Of a stretch of 6,808 nt of DNA, positions 1 to 4,700 are shown one piece after another. The notes beneath the pieces are model-generated. The model did not search any database, was not told where the DNA came from, and worked only from the letters and a program-made list of their open reading frames with translations. Source of the stretch: Flavobacteriales bacterium UBA7690 (lineage in GTDB: Bacteria; Bacteroidota; Bacteroidia; Flavobacteriales_F; PHOS-HE28). How positions within the stretch are numbered: the stretch's first letter is position 1; each line of letters begins with the position of its first letter. The DNA is taken from the NCBI GenBank assembly GCA_002482775.1, contig DLGQ01000013.1, positions 88,110-94,917 on the forward strand, in the 5' to 3' direction. Made by a program: the position numbers and the translations under genes.

Positions 1-516
1 GCGCGCGGGCAGAACACGGTGGCCTCGTACCAAGCGTACCTGGATCGTTATCCGTCCGGCACGCGTGCCGAAGAGGCGCGAACGGTCTTGCACCATCTTG
101 CTTTCCAAGAGGCACGTGACGCGAATACGGCCCAGGCTTATCAACGCTTCATCGATGGATTCCCGCAAGCCCGGGAGGTGTACGAGGCGCGCACCCGGTT
201 GCAGGATGCCGTCTTCGAAGAAGCCACGCCAAGCAAGGATATCCAAGCTTACAGGGCTTTTATCGCCGCATACCCGGAGAACCCCAACGTCCGCGTGGCC
301 GAGGATGCGATCTTCCGGTTGAGCACACCGCAAAGAACGATCGAAGAGTATGAAAGGTTCATCGCCTCGAACCCGGATAATCACCGCGTACCCGATGCGT
401 GGCGCAGCATCTACGAGGTCTATAGCCGCGATCTCAGTGTCGGCACCATCACGCGGTTCATCGCCGAGTATCCGGATTATCCCTTCATGGAGGAACTGGT
501 GGACGATTACAAGACG
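1..516 (+). other. TPR-like helical repeat region of the WG protein
   Basis: About five alpha-helical hairpins of 32-38 residues. The recurring core is an aromatic residue, two variable residues, F/Y, I/L, three variable residues, then Pro (YQAYLDRYP, YQRFIDGFP, YRAFIAAYP, YERFIASNP, ITRFIAEYP), followed by an Ala/Val-rich second helix. This resembles the hairpins of periplasmic or outer-membrane TPR proteins of the BamD/YbgF type, where short helical pairs follow a Y-P break. The first unit is already under way at the window edge, so more hairpins may lie upstream. The link to BamD-like proteins is inference from the pattern; the repetition itself is visible. Confidence 0.65.
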
Positions 517-1767
517 GCGAGCCTGGAGTTGTTGCCCTTCCGGCGCGAAGGGAAGTGGGGCTTCATCGATACGGACGGCGTTGAGCGGATCAAGGCCGAT
601 TACGAATGGGTGGAGCCGTTCCAGGTGGGCCAGGCCGTGGTAAGCCTGAACGAACGCGTTGGCACGGTTAACCGTTCAGGCAAGGTGGTGGTGCCGATCG
701 AATACGATGAGGTGAACGACGCTTCCGATGGAACCTTCGTGGTAGAACGCGCCAACCGAGTGGGCGCCGTGGATCGTAACGGAGAACTCGTCGTGGAAAT
801 GGTGTTCACCGATCTGGGTGACTTTTCCGAAGGCCTCGCCTATGCGGAGGATCATGCCCGCTACGGTTACGTGAACGCCCGTGGCGAAAAGGTCATCGGC
901 ACGGGTTTCTCCTCGGCAGCATCGTTCCAGCGTGGCCGTGCGGTGGTGGAGAACCAAGGCCGTTTCGGGGTCATCGATCGTACGGGAATGGCCGTGCTAC
1001 CCGCGGAATACGAATGGGTGGAAGGCTATGGACAGGGGTTGTCGCGGGTGCGACGCAACGGGAAAATGGGCTTGGCGGATCTTTTCGGGCGGTTGGTGCT
1101 GCAGCCCACGCATGACCATATCGGTATGTTCAAGGATGGACTCGCATTGGTGATGGATGGTGCGCGCTGTGGATATGTGGATACCACAGGACGTTTCATC
1201 ATTGCCCAGGACTATGAGGCCGTTACCGATGTGAACACGTGGGGTGATTTCAGCAACGGCCGCGCAGAGGTCCAGGTGAACGGCAAACGCTGCCTGATCA
1301 ATACGCGGAATGAACGCGTGGTGGCTTGCCAGTATGCCGACATCGGTGGAACGAAAGGGCCGTTGTTCCCGGTGAAGAAGAAAGCGAAGTGGAGCTTCGT
1401 GGATGTACGGGGCACCATGGTGATCGACTCGAAATATGACCTTGTTTGGGATTATTCCGATGGCCTTGCGCGGGTGAAGGCAGGGGAGTTCTTCGGAGCC
1501 ATCGACACCACCGGGCGCGAAGTGATCGCGTTGAACAATACCACCTTGGCCGATGCGCAATTCGGCTACATGGTGGGCGGAGCTTCGCGTGTGGGTGTTT
1601 TCGACCGGACAGGAAGAACCGTGATCCCCGCTGAACACGAGAGCATCACGCTCATCTCGGCTACGGTGGCCAAGGTGACGAATGGCGAGCGCTTCGCCTA
1701 CCGGAAGTTGCCTGAAGGCACTTACATCTGGAAAGAAGAAGGCTTCATCGCCGGGTCAGCGGAGTAG
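1..1767 (+). CDS. TPR-like and WG-repeat protein, 5' end outside window
   Basis: Partial gene: the frame is open from base 1 and ends at TAG 1765-1767. A GTG at 19 could be taken as a start (582 residues), but the codons before it (ARGQNT) continue a helical repeat: the 'NT' matches 'NTAQAYQRF' of the next hairpin. The real start is therefore probably upstream. Counting from that GTG, residues 1-165 hold about five TPR-like hairpins marked by Y-x-x-F/Y-[IL]-x-x-x-P (residues 4-12, 41-49, 78-86, 111-119, 144-152). Residues 171-556 hold eleven WG-type repeats of about 34 residues (GKWGFID, NRVGAVD, ARYGYVN, GRFGVID and so on), followed by a degenerate one. WG repeats are predicted beta-strand units with no known catalytic activity; TPR-like hairpins usually bind partners. 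No catalytic motif or membrane segment is visible, and any signal peptide would lie outside the window. The family assignment is solid; the cellular role is unknown. Confidence 0.9.
   Translation, partial: ARGQNTVASYQAYLDRYPSGTRAEEARTVLHHLAFQEARDANTAQAYQRFIDGFPQAREVYEARTRLQDAVFEEATPSKDIQAYRAFIAAYPENPNVRVAEDAIFRLSTPQRTIEEYERFIASNPDNHRVPDAWRSIYEVYSRDLSVGTITRFIAEYPDYPFMEELVDDYKTASLELLPFRREGKWGFIDTDGVERIKADYEWVEPFQVGQAVVSLNERVGTVNRSGKVVVPIEYDEVNDASDGTFVVERANRVGAVDRNGELVVEMVFTDLGDFSEGLAYAEDHARYGYVNARGEKVIGTGFSSAASFQRGRAVVENQGRFGVIDRTGMAVLPAEYEWVEGYGQGLSRVRRNGKMGLADLFGRLVLQPTHDHIGMFKDGLALVMDGARCGYVDTTGRFIIAQDYEAVTDVNTWGDFSNGRAEVQVNGKRCLINTRNERVVACQYADIGGTKGPLFPVKKKAKWSFVDVRGTMVIDSKYDLVWDYSDGLARVKAGEFFGAIDTTGREVIALNNTTLADAQFGYMVGGASRVGVFDRTGRTVIPAEHESITLISATVAKVTNGERFAYRKLPEGTYIWKEEGFIAGSAE
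529..1686 (+). repeat. Array of 11 WG-type beta repeats (protein level)
   Basis: Each unit reads roughly G-[KR]-[WFYV]-G-[FYVA]-[IV]-[DN]-x-x-G-x-x-[VI]-[IVL]-x-x-x-[YF], then D/E-rich residues, 'F-x-x-G-x-A' and a beta strand. Unit openings are near residues 178 (GKWGFID), 212 (ERVGTVN), 246 (NRVGAVD), 280 (ARYGYVN), 314 (GRFGVID), 348 (GKMGLAD), 382 (ARCGYVD), 422 (GKRCLIN), 456 (AKWSFVD), 490 (EFFGAID) and 523 (ASRVGVFD). The diagnostic glycine is lost in the unit at 422 (Cys) and the unit at 456 (Ser). The unit at 382 carries about six extra residues (VTDVNTWGD region). A remnant (ERFAYRK) follows at 557-563. Period and motif match the WG/KWG repeat families found in Bacteroidota and Leptospira. 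DNA-level identity between units is low, so these are old repeats. Confidence 0.85.
1756..1767. other. 12-bp tail-to-tail overlap of convergent genes
   Basis: The plus-strand gene ends at TAG 1765-1767 and the minus-strand gene ends at TGA (complement of TCA 1756-1758), so the last codons of each lie inside the other. On the minus strand the TAG is read as part of the CTA leucine codon of the terminal Leu-Leu-Arg. Both ends are well supported: the minus-strand end gives the GHVTLLR finish typical of the sorting domain, and the plus-strand repeats continue almost to its stop. I saw no GC-rich hairpin followed by a T-run on either side, so termination must use Rho or a signal inside the opposing gene. 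Confidence 0.9.
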
Positions 1768-4700
1768 GGTGACGTGCCCGATGAGGCGCTCGCTCTTCAC
1801 ACCTTCCGGGCCCAACACACGGTAGTTCAACGTCCACACGTAAACACCATCCTGCGAAACCACACCGTTGTAGCTTCCATCCCAACCGGCGTAACGATCG
1901 GTCGAAGTGTGGATCCGTTCACCCCACCGATCGAAGATGTCCAACCGGTACTGATCCAAGGGGCCTGAGATCGAGGGCAAGAACATGTCGTTGTCGTCGT
2001 CGCCGTTCGGCGTGAAGGCGTTCGGTACGAAAACATAGGTGCCACAATCGGCAGGTTCCACAACGATGGAAGCCCTCGCATCGATGCACTGGCCAGTGGC
2101 ATGCACACTATACGTTCCCGGTGCATCAATGGAGATCCATGGACCGATCGCGCCCGTGCTCCAGGTGAAGGTCGCTCCGGGGATCGCCGGTGTCCCGAGT
2201 ATGTCCATCACACCGCTGCAGAGCTCGCGGTCCGGGCCCAGGTCGAGTTGCGTGGTCATCGGTGTGGTGCGCACGAGAACGACATCACTTGCCGTGCATC
2301 CCAGACTATCGATGGTCACAGTGTACGTGCCCGCTTCATCCACGGTGATGGTAGAACTCGTCTCCCCAGTGGACCACAAGATGCTCGCTGCCGTGGGTTC
2401 GATGCTCAACTCCAGTGAACCGCCTTCGCAGATGGTACGGTCCGCCCCGAGTTCCGGCGCGCGGATCGTGAGCACGTCGATCAAGACCTCATCTTCCGCC
2501 ACGCAGCCGCTCACTTCCATGGTTACCGAATACATCCCGGCAGTACTTACCACGATTGTGGATGATGATGCGCCGGTGTTCCACAGGTAGTTCGCACCGG
2601 GATAGGTGGCATCGAGCGTAGTTGTGGATCCTGCACAGATCATGCGGTCAGCGCCGATATCGAGATCATCGGGAGAGAACACGTTCACGTAGATGCTATC
2701 GCGCAGTGTGCAGCTGTTGCGTGTGGCATCGACCCAATAAACACCTTCGCTTCCTACCACACGCTGGTCGGTCTGTGAGCCATCGTCCCAGGCGTACGTG
2801 GTGCCGGGTTCGTTCACCACGAGCAAAAGATCGGCTCCTGCGCAGATGGTGGTGTCGCTACCAAGGGCAAGGTCCGGGCCATCGAGCAGGATCACTACGG
2901 CTTCATCCGTTGAAGAACATCCGTTCACGGTGACTTCAACAGTGACCAAACCTGCCGATGAAGCGGTGAACGTAGCACCCGTGGTCCCATTCTGCCAGGT
3001 GTACGTTGCGTTGGCCGTAGTGGCATCGAACGTGGTCGTGGTTCCGGGACAAAGCGACACATCCGCGCCGATGTCCACGGTGGGTAATGGGTCGAAGGTG
3101 ATCGTGATTGCGTCTGCAAGAACACATTCTCCGATGGAAGCTTCAACGCTATACGTGCCGGTAGTAGAGACCGTGCGGACAGGATCCGTCGCGCCATCTT
3201 CCCATAGGTGCGTTGCGCCGTTCAACGTGGCATCGAGTTGAAGTTGCTCCCCTTCACAAAGTGTTTGGTCCGGGCCAAGGTCGAACGGTCCGGGATCAAC
3301 GTATTCCACAACGATGGTATCCCGGACATCACAACCACTCGTGCTGGTGAAGTGCAACCGATACGTTCCGGCCGTTCCTACCATGAAGGTGTTGCTCACC
3401 TCGGTGTCGTTCCATGTGGCGGTACCGCTGGGAAGACCTGTGCCCAGGAGAAGTGTTCCGCCCGGGCACAGCGTGGTGTCGGCACCGAGGTCGTAGCTGA
3501 AGGATCCGAAGGTTATGGTAACGGCATCGGAGGTCGTGCAGCCGTTCAGGTCCACATCCACGGTGTATTCTCCGTTACTGGTCACATCGATCGTGCCAGT
3601 GGTGGCGCCTGTGCTCCACAAGTATGTTGCACCCGGCCAGGTGGCATCCAACGTGGTTCCTGTCTCCCCACTGCAGAAGATCTGGTCCGCACCGAGATCG
3701 ATCTGTGGCGATGGGTTCACGAGCACATCCACTTCATCGCTCACATCGCATTGCGCTACTGAAACGGTAACGGAATACGTCTCGCTGGCCACCACCGTGA
3801 TGCTCGCCGATGTTTCCCCGGTGCTCCAGAGGTAGCTCGCACCTAGCGTGGTGGCATCCAACACCACTTGTTCGCCTTCGCAGATCTCCTGATCAGGCCC
3901 GAGATCCACACTGGTGGCCGAGAGCACGGTGACGGTGATCGCATCCGAAGCGATGCATCCGTTCAGGTCCACATCCACGCTGTAGGTGCCGCTGGTGGTC
4001 ACGGTGATGGTTGCTGAAGAAGCACCGTTGCTCCACGTGTAGGAAGCGCCGGGCCACGTGGCGTCCAGCGTGATGTCCTCACCCGCGCACAGTGTTACGT
4101 CGTTGCCAAGATCCACTTGCGGCATCGGGTTCACCAGCACGTCCACTTGATCAGTTACGCTGCATAGCCCCGTTGAAACCGTGACAGAATACGTTCCCGA
4201 AGTTGTCACGGTGATCGTGGATGTGCTGGCGCCGTTGTTCCATACGTAGGAAGAGCCCGGCGTGGTGGCATCCAGCACCACTTGTTCGCCTTCGCAGATA
4301 TCCTGATCAGGCCCGAGATCCACACTGGTGGCAGAAAGCACGGTGACGGTGATCGCATCCGAAACGATGCATCCGTTCAGGTCCACATCCACGCTGTAGG
4401 TGCCGCTGGTGGTCACGGTGATGGTTGCTGAAGAAGCACCGTTGCTCCAGTCGTAGGAAGCGCCGGGCCATGTGGCGTCCAGCGTGATGTCTTCACCCGC
4501 GCACAGTGTTACGTCGTTGCCAAGATCCACTTGCGGCATGGGGTTCACCAGCACGTCCACTTGATCGGCAACACTGCATGTTCCTTGCGTAACAGTCACG
4601 GAGAACGTTCCGGATGTGTTGACGGAGATCGTGGGCGTTGCCGCGCCAGTGCTCCATGCATACGTCGCACCCGGCAACGTGGCATCGAGCGTTGCGCTCT

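Noticed and set aside
997..1638. Minus-strand open frame of 213 codons inside the WG-repeat gene
   Set aside because: The opposite strand shows clear WG repeats in a continuous frame; the antisense product is rich in His/Arg/Pro without a recognisable domain.
1740..1760. Possible terminator for the minus-strand gene (GGC...GCC followed by TTCTTCTTT on the minus strand)
   Set aside because: The stem is only about three base pairs and the T-run is interrupted; it also lies in the coding sequence of the opposing gene. Not strong enough to annotate.
3846..4566. CRISPR-like or mobile-element direct repeats
   Set aside because: The repeats are in-frame protein-domain duplications with a 207/414 bp period and coding variation; there are no short constant repeats with unique spacers, no terminal inverted repeats and no transposase.
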